This document shows, piece after piece, positions 47,301 through 54,865 of a stretch of 64,000 nucleotides of DNA; position 1 is the first letter of the stretch, and the number at the start of each line of letters is the position of its first letter. Origin of the DNA: Melioribacter sp051488665 (GTDB lineage: Bacteria; Bacteroidota; Ignavibacteria; Ignavibacteriales; Melioribacteraceae); assembly GCF_051488665.1 (NCBI RefSeq), contig NZ_JBPSEG010000009.1, forward strand, positions 1-64,000. Direction: 5' to 3'. The translations under genes were made by a program, and so were the position numbers. The notes beneath the pieces were generated by a model. The model made no database searches. It was not told the origin of the DNA and was given only the letters and a program-made list of their open reading frames with translations.

Positions 47301-47435
47301 TCGGAAATATGGCAGCCGCTCGGCATTTCGACTATCGGCGGTCTCTTTTTCTCGACCTTGATTACGCTGATTCTCGTGCCCGTTCTCTATTCGTATTTCG
47401 AAACAAAAGTTAAACAGAAAAAAACTGTAGACTGA
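44322..47435 (+). CDS. RND multidrug efflux transporter (AcrB/HAE1-type)
   Basis: A 1037-residue inner-membrane pump with 12 transmembrane helices in two halves. The proton-relay acidic pair in TM4 is present (VGLVVDDAIVILENI), and the N-terminus (SVRRPITTIMLFIAIVIIGLVSF) and the C-terminal GSIMLVGIVVKNAIVLVDF are typical. Large periplasmic loops carry PDDAEDPIIFK and the PIEVDIIGPD region. It exports hydrophobic compounds with the adaptor and TolC encoded upstream. It is part of the TetR-controlled operon. Confidence 0.97.
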   Translation: MNLPEISVRRPITTIMLFIAIVIIGLVSFQRLPIDLFPEIDPPYISVLTQYPGASAQDVEINVSKKIESGLSSVTNLKKISSVSIDNISVVQLEFEYGTNLDEASNDIRSALEFAKRNLPDDAEDPIIFKFSTNIFPILYIAVQADESYIGLNKLVEKEIIDPLKRVNGVGTVQAFGGPVRQILINVDAKKLEAYNISPAQISQILQAENVNLPSGSIKVGDMEYNLRVPGEFTDVNEIKNIVVSQSAGKLVYLKDVAAVKDSLKDRTIDVRLNGGRGLFIIVQKQSGANTVQVAEDVKAKIEELKKNLPSDVKIDITQDSSEFIIQSVNNLAEAVLLGGVFVTIVVLLFLRKWRATFIIALTLPVSLIGAFIYLYFSGNTINIISLSSLSIAVGLVVDDAIVILENITRHVERGARPREAAVFGSSEVGLAVAAATFTIVAVFFPLVFISGIAGILFNQLGFLVTVMILVSLLAALTLIPMLSSKLLKSRKEEKPIKNPFLKKIDGGLSSALDSVDNFYTRVLNWALDHRKTVVLTALLIFAPSIMLLGTLGTEFIPKSDSSQFQLTLEIEPGKKLEETVEYVKEIERIVKEDFPEVTYMTARSGVNDQGFSSVLFGQSEGTNIATFQFKTTKINERNRSVFEMADALRERLNSFVGIKSISVNTAGAGAFLTGATGAPVEVDIIGPDLDESYKIANSIKEYMNSIEGTRDVRIDIGDPRPELQVVLQRDKMATSGLNTAMVGNALRSHYYGITSTTYRELGDEYDIFISLPPEKKTSIDDIENLPVKTLLGTTVRLKDVGKVVQAYSPPTIKRREQERVIAVLSDVEGRSLGEVTSDIQNFVAGIELPPNTTIEYGGQIEQQSDTFKDLLLLLALSVILVYMVMAAQFESLLDPFIIMFSVPFAFTGVFIALFITGIPFSVIAFLGSIMLVGIVVKNAIVLVDFTNITRARGYELREAIIYSGRNRLRPVLMTTFTTLLGLLPLAISTGEGSEIWQPLGISTIGGLFFSTLITLILVPVLYSYFETKVKQKKTVD

Positions 47436-47445
47436 GAGGTGATAA

Positions 47446-47739
47446 ATGAAAGCTGTAATGATTGTATATAATCACGGTATAACAGAGGAAGTGGACGAAG
47501 CTCTCGAAAAACTATCGATTCGAGGTTTTACGAGGTTTATTAATGTGCACGGTCAGGGCTCGGATAAAGGCGAGCCCCACCTCGGCACGCACATCTGGCC
47601 AAGCCAAAATGCCGTTGTGCTTACGGTTATCGACGACGATAAGGTAGAGCCTTTATTAGAAGAAGTGCGCAAAATTAATAAAGAAGCCGAAGAACAGGGT
47701 ATCCACGCCTTTGTGTGGAATATCGAAAAGACGGTGTAG
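47446..47739 (+). CDS. PG0541-family transporter-associated P-II-like protein
   Basis: A 97-residue protein matching the small family that accompanies RND pumps in Bacteroidota (recalled as PG0541). It has a ferredoxin-like P-II-type fold with IVYNHGITEEVDEALEKL, RFINVHGQGSDKGEPHLG and a C-terminal strand VWNIEKTV. The role is uncertain, possibly regulating the pump. It lies 10 bp after the RND gene and 12 bp before the nucleotidyltransferase gene, bridging the efflux operon and the inositol cluster. Confidence 0.85.
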   Translation: MKAVMIVYNHGITEEVDEALEKLSIRGFTRFINVHGQGSDKGEPHLGTHIWPSQNAVVLTVIDDDKVEPLLEEVRKINKEAEEQGIHAFVWNIEKTV

Positions 47740-47751
47740 GAGCGGTTAATA

Positions 47752-48462
47752 ATGAATTTCGGTATAATAGCGGCTGGAACGGGAGAACGATTAAAGGAAG
47801 AAGGCATAACCGCGCCCAAGCCGATGGTAGAGATAGCCGGGAAACCGCTGATTAGAATAATAATAGACGAAGCCCTCCGTAACGGCGCTTCGTCTATTTC
47901 AATTATTATTAATGAAGAGTCGAAAGAAGTTGAAAAGTATCTGAATAATTTGAAACTGAATATACCGTTAAATATAGTCGTAAAATCAACGCCTAGCTCG
48001 ATGCATAGTTTGTTCGCATTAAAAAAATTTCTGGCAGACGAATCTTTTATACTCGCTACTACAGACTCCGTCTTCTTGCCGGATGAATTCCGAAGGTTTA
48101 TAAAGTTTGTTAAGATCAATAAGGCTTACGATGGAATTTTATCGGTGACCGATTACGTGGAGGATGAAATGCCTCTCAGTGTTTCAGTGGATCGTAACAT
48201 GATTATTCGTTCTTTTGACGATGGAATTAATAATAACAAGTACGTTACCGGAGGTCTCTATTATTTTTCGCCGGATATTTTCAAAGAGATGGATTTAGCC
48301 CTGGATTCAGGTATTAACCGACTTAGAAATTTTCTAAGGTTGCTTCTTTTCAGGGGATATCTTTTCAGGGCGTATCCATTTTCAATTATTATAGATGTGG
48401 ACCATAAAGCTGATATTCAAAAAGCCAACCGTCTGTTGACCGAAGCAAAATTAAATTTATGA
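47752..48462 (+). CDS. Sugar/inositol-phosphate nucleotidyltransferase-like protein
   Basis: A 236-residue protein of the NTP_transferase fold. The loop AAGTGERL (7-14) and the downstream KPM (23-25) match the signature, with D106 in ATTDSVF and an Asp pair in IIIDVDHKADIQKANRLL near 215-220 as metal ligands. In thermophiles, CTP:inositol-1-phosphate cytidylyltransferase has a similar layout and is found with a CDP-alcohol phosphotransferase and MIPS, as here. I infer that it activates inositol phosphate; glucose-1-phosphate is the main alternative. Confidence 0.75.
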   Translation: MNFGIIAAGTGERLKEEGITAPKPMVEIAGKPLIRIIIDEALRNGASSISIIINEESKEVEKYLNNLKLNIPLNIVVKSTPSSMHSLFALKKFLADESFILATTDSVFLPDEFRRFIKFVKINKAYDGILSVTDYVEDEMPLSVSVDRNMIIRSFDDGINNNKYVTGGLYYFSPDIFKEMDLALDSGINRLRNFLRLLLFRGYLFRAYPFSIIIDVDHKADIQKANRLLTEAKLNL

Positions 48463-48469
48463 GTTATTA

Positions 48470-49225
48470 ATGACGCGTTTTAAAAATATGATCGCCGGAT
48501 TACAGGAATATTCTCTTTTAGTGAGAGATATTATCATCGGGTTCTCCAAAATAAAAGAAAACTGGGAAGAAACAATCCAGGAAATGTATTTGATCGGCAC
48601 AAAATCATTTTATCTGATTTTCTTAGGAGGCTTATTTACAGGCGTTATACTTGCAATAGAAACGGGTCATCAACTTGAAACCTTTGGGGCTACGAGCTGG
48701 ATTGCAAAGACCGTTTCCCTGGGAATGGTAAGGGAACTCGGCCCTGTAATTACCGGATTGCTTCTTGCCGCCAGAACTGGCGCTAAGAATACTTCCGAGT
48801 TGGGAGCCATGCAATTAAGCGAACAAATAGACGCATTGCGCGCTTTCGGCGTGAGTCCTGTTGAAAAACTTGTAATTCCCAGAACTGCCGCCGCGCTTGC
48901 TATGTTTTTGCCTCTTACGCTGATTGCAGATCTCGTCGGTATTGTCGGAGGAATGCTCGTCTCCAATCAGACGTTTAACAGCGACCTAAATACTTTCTGG
49001 CATACTGCGGTTATTTCTCTTAAAATGAAAGATTTATTTGTGGGTTTCTTAAAACCGTTCTTTTTTGGGTTCTTTATTGCTACCATAAGCAGTTATTACG
49101 GACTAACTACAAAAGGCGGCACTACGGGTCTTGGAAAAAATACAATCAATGCGGTCGTCTATTCCTCGGCTATTATTCTGGTCCTAGACTTTGTTTTTAC
49201 AAAAGTGGTTTGGGAGCTATTGTAA
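48470..49225 (+). CDS. MlaE-type ABC transporter permease
   Basis: A 251-residue permease with about five hydrophobic segments and the MlaE/Ttg2B core (GMVRELGPVITGLLLAARTGAKNTSELGAM ...; TKGGTTGLGKNTINAVVYSSAIILVLDFVFTK). MlaFEDB moves phospholipids between membranes. It is followed 2 bp later by the ATPase gene and then by the MCE-domain gene, so a full core transporter is encoded. No MlaB (STAS) or MlaC gene is near. Confidence 0.92.
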   Translation: MTRFKNMIAGLQEYSLLVRDIIIGFSKIKENWEETIQEMYLIGTKSFYLIFLGGLFTGVILAIETGHQLETFGATSWIAKTVSLGMVRELGPVITGLLLAARTGAKNTSELGAMQLSEQIDALRAFGVSPVEKLVIPRTAAALAMFLPLTLIADLVGIVGGMLVSNQTFNSDLNTFWHTAVISLKMKDLFVGFLKPFFFGFFIATISSYYGLTTKGGTTGLGKNTINAVVYSSAIILVLDFVFTKVVWELL

Positions 49226-49227
49226 TT

Positions 49228-49983
49228 ATGATCGAATTAAAGAATGTTACGATTGAAAAAAACGACAAAACAATTCTGAATAACGTTTCGTTGGAAATTG
49301 AAAAAGGCAAAAATACGATTATTATGGGACCCAGCGGCGCAGGTAAAAGCTCCATACTGAAAGTCATTCTTGGATTATGGATGCCCGACGAAGGAAACGT
49401 TCTGTTTGAAGGCAGGGATATCTGCAAAATGAATGATAATGAATTGCTGGAGTTAAGAAAAAATATCGGAATGGTATTCCAGGGAAATGCGCTTTTTGAT
49501 TCTCTTACTGTAGCCGAGAACATACTTTATTTTCTGCCCGATAAAAGAAAATACTCGGAAGCAGAATTAAAAAAGAAGATTGACGAGTTGCTATCTTTTG
49601 TTAATCTCTCGGGCGCCGAAAATTTATATCCTGAAGAGTTAAGCGGCGGAATGAAAAAAAGAGTCGCTATTGCTCGCGCTCTTGCTTTTAATCCGAAAGT
49701 TATACTCTTCGATGAGCCGACTACCGGTCTCGATCCGATTAATACGGCTTCCGTCCTTGAATTAATAGATAAATTGAAAGTCAAAGGCTCCACATCTGTA
49801 ATAGTTACGCATATTATTGACGATGCAATTGAAATAGGAGATAAGTTTATTGTTATTAATCAGGGCGAAGTGGCGGATTCGGGGAATCTGCAAAAAATAT
49901 TGAATTCGAGTAATTCTTTTGTAAATCAATTCTTTTTGAAAAGAAAACAATTGTTATCCGAAAGATTATCATTTGGAGTTTGA
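49228..49983 (+). CDS. MlaF-type ABC transporter ATPase
   Basis: A 251-residue ATPase. I start it at the ATG at 49228, because a TTG at 49210 lies inside the permease gene. Walker A is GPSGAGKSS, the Q-loop VFQGNALFDS, the signature ELSGGMKKRVAIARAL, Walker B VILFDEPTTGLDP and the H-loop VTHI. The subunit order (permease, ATPase, MCE) fits Mla-type lipid transporters in this phylum. Confidence 0.94.
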   Translation: MIELKNVTIEKNDKTILNNVSLEIEKGKNTIIMGPSGAGKSSILKVILGLWMPDEGNVLFEGRDICKMNDNELLELRKNIGMVFQGNALFDSLTVAENILYFLPDKRKYSEAELKKKIDELLSFVNLSGAENLYPEELSGGMKKRVAIARALAFNPKVILFDEPTTGLDPINTASVLELIDKLKVKGSTSVIVTHIIDDAIEIGDKFIVINQGEVADSGNLQKILNSSNSFVNQFFLKRKQLLSERLSFGV

Positions 49984-49986
49984 AAA

Positions 49987-50946
49987 ATGATTAGAAATGA
50001 CAAGAAAAATTATAGCTTAAAAGTTGGATACACTGTCTTTACGGGACTCGTAATCTTTTTTCTGTTTATAATCCTTGTCGGGACGGAAGGTTATTATTTC
50101 TCGAAAACATATAACCTGAACATGTATGTTAAAAACACAAACGGACTGATAGAAGGCAGCAAGGTATACCTGGGCGGATTGAAAGTGGGCGCCATCGATA
50201 AAATAGAATTTACAACGGTGGGAGAGAACAACCTTGTGTTGCTACGCCTCGAAATCCTAGAAAAATATAAATCGCGTATAACGGTCAATTCTTACGCTAA
50301 AATAGAAACAAGCGGTTTATTGGGAGATAAACTAATTAATATCTCTCTCGGCGACCCTTCCGAAAAACCTCTAAATGAAAACGAATTTATTCCGGTTAAA
50401 GAGTCATTATCGTTCGATAATCTAACCGATAAAATTGATCCTATTGTTTATAGCATTGATAAAATAGCAAACAATATAGCCGCGATTACCGATTCCTTGA
50501 ATGGCAAAAGTAAGCTTTCGGATATATTACTGGGCATGGAAACGTCGAACGACCTGAAGTCCACTATTAAACAACTGAATTCCCTTGCGTCGAAACTAAA
50601 TAACGGCAACAATACATTTAGCCGCCTGATAAACGAAGACAGTTTGTATACTGGTGTGAAAACGCTCGTTGATAATCTGCAAAATATATCCGACACGTTG
50701 AAATCGGGTAAAGGCACAATCGGTAAATTAATCGGAAACGATTCGTTATATAATAATATAAACGAGATTACAAGGAATCTTGAAAAAGTTGCTTCGTCGT
50801 TAAATAACAATTCGACTTTAGCGGGTGGAATTCTGAATAATCCCGACGGTTATGAAAAGTTAGAGATTTTACTTGATCAACTTGCTAAGCTTATAGAAGA
50901 TATTAAAACAAATCCGGAAAAATACTTTCATATATCGGTTTTTTAA
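49987..50946 (+). CDS. MlaD/MCE-domain protein
   Basis: A 319-residue protein with one N-terminal transmembrane helix (about 14-33) and a single MCE domain (about 42-125; YVKNTNGLIEGSKVYLGGLKVGAIDKIEF, with IETSGLLGDKLINISLG). The rest is a long helical tail (DNLTDKIDPIVYSIDKIANNIAAITDSLN), as in the Bacteroidota MlaD type. It forms the periplasmic lipid-carrying tunnel of the adjacent ABC transporter. Confidence 0.9.
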   Translation: MIRNDKKNYSLKVGYTVFTGLVIFFLFIILVGTEGYYFSKTYNLNMYVKNTNGLIEGSKVYLGGLKVGAIDKIEFTTVGENNLVLLRLEILEKYKSRITVNSYAKIETSGLLGDKLINISLGDPSEKPLNENEFIPVKESLSFDNLTDKIDPIVYSIDKIANNIAAITDSLNGKSKLSDILLGMETSNDLKSTIKQLNSLASKLNNGNNTFSRLINEDSLYTGVKTLVDNLQNISDTLKSGKGTIGKLIGNDSLYNNINEITRNLEKVASSLNNNSTLAGGILNNPDGYEKLEILLDQLAKLIEDIKTNPEKYFHISVF

Positions 50947-50963
50947 TAAAAAGGAAACACGCT

Positions 50964-51797
50964 ATGAAAACAATAGCCGGAGTTAAAAGAAACAGGGATT
51001 ACTCTCCCAACCATATAGAAAACGACTCCCTCATCTTTATGAAAACTGTTGAGGAAATCAAACAGCTGGGATTAGAAGTGAATGTATATGACGAAGAAGA
51101 ATTGGAAAAGGAGATGAAAATCAAAGAAGATTTAATATTCTCAATGGCAAGGGGCGCATTAGCTTTAAGAAAGCTTTTGAAAGCGGAGTTGGAAGGTAAA
51201 ATGGTAATCAATTCTCCGTTAACGGTACTCAAATGTCACAGAATCAATATGTCTAAATTGCTTAAAGAGGCCGGTGTGCCGTTCCCGTTTACTGTGTCCG
51301 GCACGCTAGATGTACTAACTGACTATAAGTTCGATAACTTTAACTCGACAATTGTTTGGGTTAAAAGAGGCGATATACACGCCATTCACAGAGAAGATGT
51401 GACGTTAGTATTCAGCGAAGAGGAGAAAAGAAATATCCTGAAAGAATTTGGCCATCGGGGAATTGCTTCGGCAGTATTACAAAAACATATTGAGGGAGAA
51501 GTGGTAAAATTTTATGCAATTAAAGACACCGGTTTTTTTGACTACTTTTTCTATAACAGGGATAAATCAATTCGTTTTGATGAAAACAAATTGAAACTTT
51601 ATACGTCGAAAGCCGCCGAAGTATTAGGACTGGAAATTTACGGCGGCGACGCTATTATTTCCGAAAGCGGGGAAATAACGATAATCGATATGAACGATTG
51701 GCCGAGCTTTGCTCCTGTAAGGGATAAAGCGTCTAAATATATCGCGAAATATATTTATCGGAAACTTTTCGGCGCAGAAGAAAGGACTTTGATATGA
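50964..51797 (+). CDS. ATP-grasp enzyme 1, paralogue of the next gene (possibly inositol kinase-like)
   Basis: A 277-residue ATP-grasp protein. The ATP-binding Lys lies in WVKRGDIHA (132-140), the adenine/phosphate region in QKHIEGEVVKFYAI (173-186), then GGDAI (227-231). The metal-binding tail is IDMNDWPSF (241-249), with Asp and Asn spaced D-x-N. D-x-N-x-aromatic-P at this position is what inositol polyphosphate kinases of the ITPK type show (DINxFPG), while RimK ligases have E-x-N. In this cluster inositol phosphorylation is attractive, but an amide-bond ligase cannot be excluded. Confidence 0.72.
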   Translation: MKTIAGVKRNRDYSPNHIENDSLIFMKTVEEIKQLGLEVNVYDEEELEKEMKIKEDLIFSMARGALALRKLLKAELEGKMVINSPLTVLKCHRINMSKLLKEAGVPFPFTVSGTLDVLTDYKFDNFNSTIVWVKRGDIHAIHREDVTLVFSEEEKRNILKEFGHRGIASAVLQKHIEGEVVKFYAIKDTGFFDYFFYNRDKSIRFDENKLKLYTSKAAEVLGLEIYGGDAIISESGEITIIDMNDWPSFAPVRDKASKYIAKYIYRKLFGAEERTLI

Positions 51798-52633
51798 TTA
51801 CTTTGGCCGGTATTAGAAGACAAACGACTTACTCGCCTAATCACGTTAGCAACGACGCAAAAATATTTTTAAGAACGGTAGAGCGTCTCAATAAAAAAGG
51901 CTTTCGAGTTAATATATACGACGAACACGATCTTGGTCTGGTGGATATTAAAGAGCGGTTAATCTTCTCTATGGCTCAAGGAATCGAAAGCACGATGTTT
52001 CTTAAAGAGCTCGAAAAAGAAGGCAAAGTAATTATAAATTCGCCGAAGGGCTCTATTAATAGCTATAGAATAAATATGGTTAAAATATTGCCTGAAAAGG
52101 GGCTCCCCTTCCCAAAAAGTATTGTGATAAATGTGGAAGAAAAAAACAAAATCAAGTTCGAGGATTTCAACGCCAGAAAAATCTGGATAAAAAGAGGCGA
52201 CGTACACGCCGTACATCGCGAGGATGTGACCGTCGTATATTCGGAAGAAGAAAAGAATAACATTATTACGGAATTTGCCAGGCGCGGCATTCGGGATGTT
52301 GTTCTTCAGGAACATCTCGACGGCGACGTAATTAAATTTTATTCAGTCAGGAATACAAGTCTGTTCCACTGGTTTTATCTCAATGGAATTAATCACACTC
52401 CATTTGAAATCAAACTTCTCAAAGATTTAGGAAATAAAGCTGCAGACGCGCTCGGGCTGGAAGTATACGGCGGAGATGCAATAGTATCCGGCGACGGTAA
52501 GATATCGATTATCGACATTAATGATTGGCCGAGCTTTGCCCCCGTCAGAGAAGAAGCCAGCAAGGCAATTGCGGAATTAATTGCAAATAAGATAAACAAT
52601 TTTGTATCGGGAGAAGAATATGAAAGTTATTAA
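51794..52633 (+). CDS. ATP-grasp enzyme 2, tandem paralogue
   Basis: A 279-residue protein aligned end to end with ATP-grasp enzyme 1, whose stop it overlaps by 4 bp. Shared features include the start (L/IAGx[KR]R-x3-YSPNH), SMAQG/SMARG, WIKRGDVHAVHREDV (131-145), LQEHLDGDVIKFYSV and IDINDWPSFAPVR (240-252). All catalytic-looking positions are kept in both, so both are probably active on related substrates or in successive steps. No additional domain is present. Confidence 0.72.
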   Translation: MITLAGIRRQTTYSPNHVSNDAKIFLRTVERLNKKGFRVNIYDEHDLGLVDIKERLIFSMAQGIESTMFLKELEKEGKVIINSPKGSINSYRINMVKILPEKGLPFPKSIVINVEEKNKIKFEDFNARKIWIKRGDVHAVHREDVTVVYSEEEKNNIITEFARRGIRDVVLQEHLDGDVIKFYSVRNTSLFHWFYLNGINHTPFEIKLLKDLGNKAADALGLEVYGGDAIVSGDGKISIIDINDWPSFAPVREEASKAIAELIANKINNFVSGEEYESY

Positions 52634-53975
52634 GAAAAACAAACATACTCAAATAATAACGGAAATTCCGGGTCCGAAATCATTAAAACTGTTTGAAGAA
52701 GAACAATTTTATATAGCGCCCGGAATACAAACTATTGCGACGCGCTCAAAAATTGCTATCGACAGGGGAGAAGGTTGTTTTGTCTATGATGCGGACGGAA
52801 ATCGCTACATCGATTTCTTTGTAGGAGTCGGCGTGGCAAGTCTTGGATATAATCATCCCGTTTATACGGAACTAATGAAAGAACAGCTAGAGAAAATTCA
52901 TGTCGGCAGCTTTACTTCCGAAAACCGGGTCAGGTTGACTAAGTTATTATCCGAAATAGCAATCGGCGATTTAAAGCGAAGCCAGTTCTATAGCGGAGGG
53001 GCGGAAGCAGTAGAGGCGGCGCTCCGAATGGCTAAATCATATACAAAGAAAACGGAATTTATCGGCTTCTGGAACGGATTTCACGGTAAGACGGCAGGCG
53101 TTCTGGGACTATTGGGCGACAGTTTTAAGTTCGATTTGGGACCGCTGCCGGCAGGAATTTATACGAGTCCTTATGCCGACTGTCGTCACTGCGAATTCAA
53201 CAGAAGTTTTCCCGGGTGTAATTGGGAATGCGTAGACCACATAAGAAAAAAAATACGATATGAAACCACGAATAATATCGCCGCAATTATTGTGGAACCG
53301 ATTCAAGGAACGGCGGGGAATGTTGTGCCTGCTCCCGGCTTTTTGAAACAATTAAGAATTCTTGCCGACGAGATCGGAGCGTTGTTAATATGCGACGAAA
53401 TGATTACGGGATTCGGTAGAACCGGTAAAATGTTCGGCTCGCAACACGAAGAAATTGTTCCCGACATTATTACTATAGGTAAAGGCTTTGGCGGCGGATT
53501 CCCCGTAACCGGCGTAATGTCGCGCGACGAAATTATTTTTGCAAAACCGTTTGGAAATCCGAGCGGCAGCTCCTCCAGTTACGGCGGTAATCCTATGGCG
53601 TCTACAGCGGCTTATGCCACTTTAAAAACTATTATCGAAGAAGGTCTGGTTGAAAACTCCGCAAATGTAGGCGCGTTTATGATAAACAAATTAAATGAAT
53701 TAAAAAATCGAATCCCGATTATCGGAGATGTGCGAGGCAAGGGATTAATGATAGGCATTGAATTGGTTAAAGGGAAAAATTCAAAAGATAAGCTGGATAA
53801 AGTATACACGGAAATGTTTTTCAATGAATGTCTGAAACGAGGTCTGATAGTAATGGGATACAATGCGGATATTAGGGTTTATCCGCCGTTGATTATTAAC
53901 AAAGAAATTGCCGAAGAAGGCATCTCTATTATGGAGGAGGCTTTTACATATGTCGCAGAAAAAATTAAATATTGA
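52620..53975 (+). CDS. Class III PLP-dependent aminotransferase
   Basis: A 451-residue enzyme of the GabT/acetylornithine class. I start it at 52620 (MKVIKKNK), overlapping the ATP-grasp gene by 14 bp. The cofactor region has ICDEMITGFGRTGKM and the Schiff-base Lys in ITIGKGFGGGFP. A Cys-rich stretch (ADCRHCEFNRSFPGCNWEC, about residues 180-198) matches the CxxC...PxCxxxC feature known in several class III enzymes. Beside a Gfo/Idh dehydrogenase in an inositol cluster, amination of an inosose is plausible (inference). Confidence 0.9.
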   Translation: MKVIKKNKHTQIITEIPGPKSLKLFEEEQFYIAPGIQTIATRSKIAIDRGEGCFVYDADGNRYIDFFVGVGVASLGYNHPVYTELMKEQLEKIHVGSFTSENRVRLTKLLSEIAIGDLKRSQFYSGGAEAVEAALRMAKSYTKKTEFIGFWNGFHGKTAGVLGLLGDSFKFDLGPLPAGIYTSPYADCRHCEFNRSFPGCNWECVDHIRKKIRYETTNNIAAIIVEPIQGTAGNVVPAPGFLKQLRILADEIGALLICDEMITGFGRTGKMFGSQHEEIVPDIITIGKGFGGGFPVTGVMSRDEIIFAKPFGNPSGSSSSYGGNPMASTAAYATLKTIIEEGLVENSANVGAFMINKLNELKNRIPIIGDVRGKGLMIGIELVKGKNSKDKLDKVYTEMFFNECLKRGLIVMGYNADIRVYPPLIINKEIAEEGISIMEEAFTYVAEKIKY

Positions 53976-54861
53976 GTCTACCTATAAATCAAAAGATACG
54001 GAGGAATTTCTCGATAGGATTTTTTACCGTAGAGTCGGGTATGCAATGGCTCTGGCTGCCAGGTCGTTGGGTTTGACTCCAAACGCCGTAACGCTTATCA
54101 GCGTAATATTCGGCGTGGCGGCGGGACACTTGTTCTTTTATCAGAATACGACTGTCAATTGGATCGGAGTCTTGTTTCTGGTAATTGCGGAAGCCCTGGA
54201 CGGCGCCGACGGTCAACTAGCGCGCATGACAAATACGCATTCACGATATGGCAGAATATTCGACGGTGTCGCCGGAAATCTTTGGTTTATTAGTATCTAT
54301 TTACATATGTCTGCCCGCTTTGTTGCCGAAGGCGGTTCGCCGTATATATTTTTAATAGCGGTGCTTGCCGGGTTAAGCCATTCCTTCCAAAGCGCTATGG
54401 CTGACTTCTATAGGGTTTTTTATCTCTACTTTGTCCAGGGAAAAGATAAGGATATCGACGATATAAGCGAGGTTAAAAACACCTATTCCGGACTTTCGTG
54501 GTCGAAGTCTCCTTTTAAAAAATTTCTGTTGAGAGTTTATATTAACTATATACGCGAACAATACTTGCTTGCCAAAAAAGTAAGAGAGTTGTTTAGCTAC
54601 GTTAAGGACAATTTGAGCGGCAGAGTGCCTGAATGGTTTCGTTCCGAGTACAGAAAGCTGAATAAACCAATGATTAAATATCAGAATATTTTAACCACTA
54701 ACACGCGTATGATCGTCCTCTTTATTACCGTATTCCTCGGCAATATACTTCATTATTTCCTTTTTGAACTTATAATTCTTAATGCCGTGCTGGTCTATTT
54801 TGTAATTAAAGAAGAAGCGATTCATAATTATTTACTCGACGTTATTAAAAGGGGAAAATAA
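53950..54861 (+). CDS. CDP-alcohol phosphotransferase with an altered catalytic motif
   Basis: A 303-residue membrane enzyme started at 53950, with ggagga upstream and a 26-bp overlap with the aminotransferase. The CDP-OH motif is D84-x2-D87-G88-x2-A91-R92-x8-G101-x3-D105-x3, but the last, usually catalytic, Asp is Gly109 (gga at 54274-54276), followed by Asn110. PNAVTLIS precedes it as in related enzymes. It may join CDP-activated inositol or diacylglycerol to an alcohol; the changed motif leaves the activity open. Confidence 0.85.
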   Translation: MSQKKLNIESTYKSKDTEEFLDRIFYRRVGYAMALAARSLGLTPNAVTLISVIFGVAAGHLFFYQNTTVNWIGVLFLVIAEALDGADGQLARMTNTHSRYGRIFDGVAGNLWFISIYLHMSARFVAEGGSPYIFLIAVLAGLSHSFQSAMADFYRVFYLYFVQGKDKDIDDISEVKNTYSGLSWSKSPFKKFLLRVYINYIREQYLLAKKVRELFSYVKDNLSGRVPEWFRSEYRKLNKPMIKYQNILTTNTRMIVLFITVFLGNILHYFLFELIILNAVLVYFVIKEEAIHNYLLDVIKRGK

Positions 54862-54865
54862 TAAA

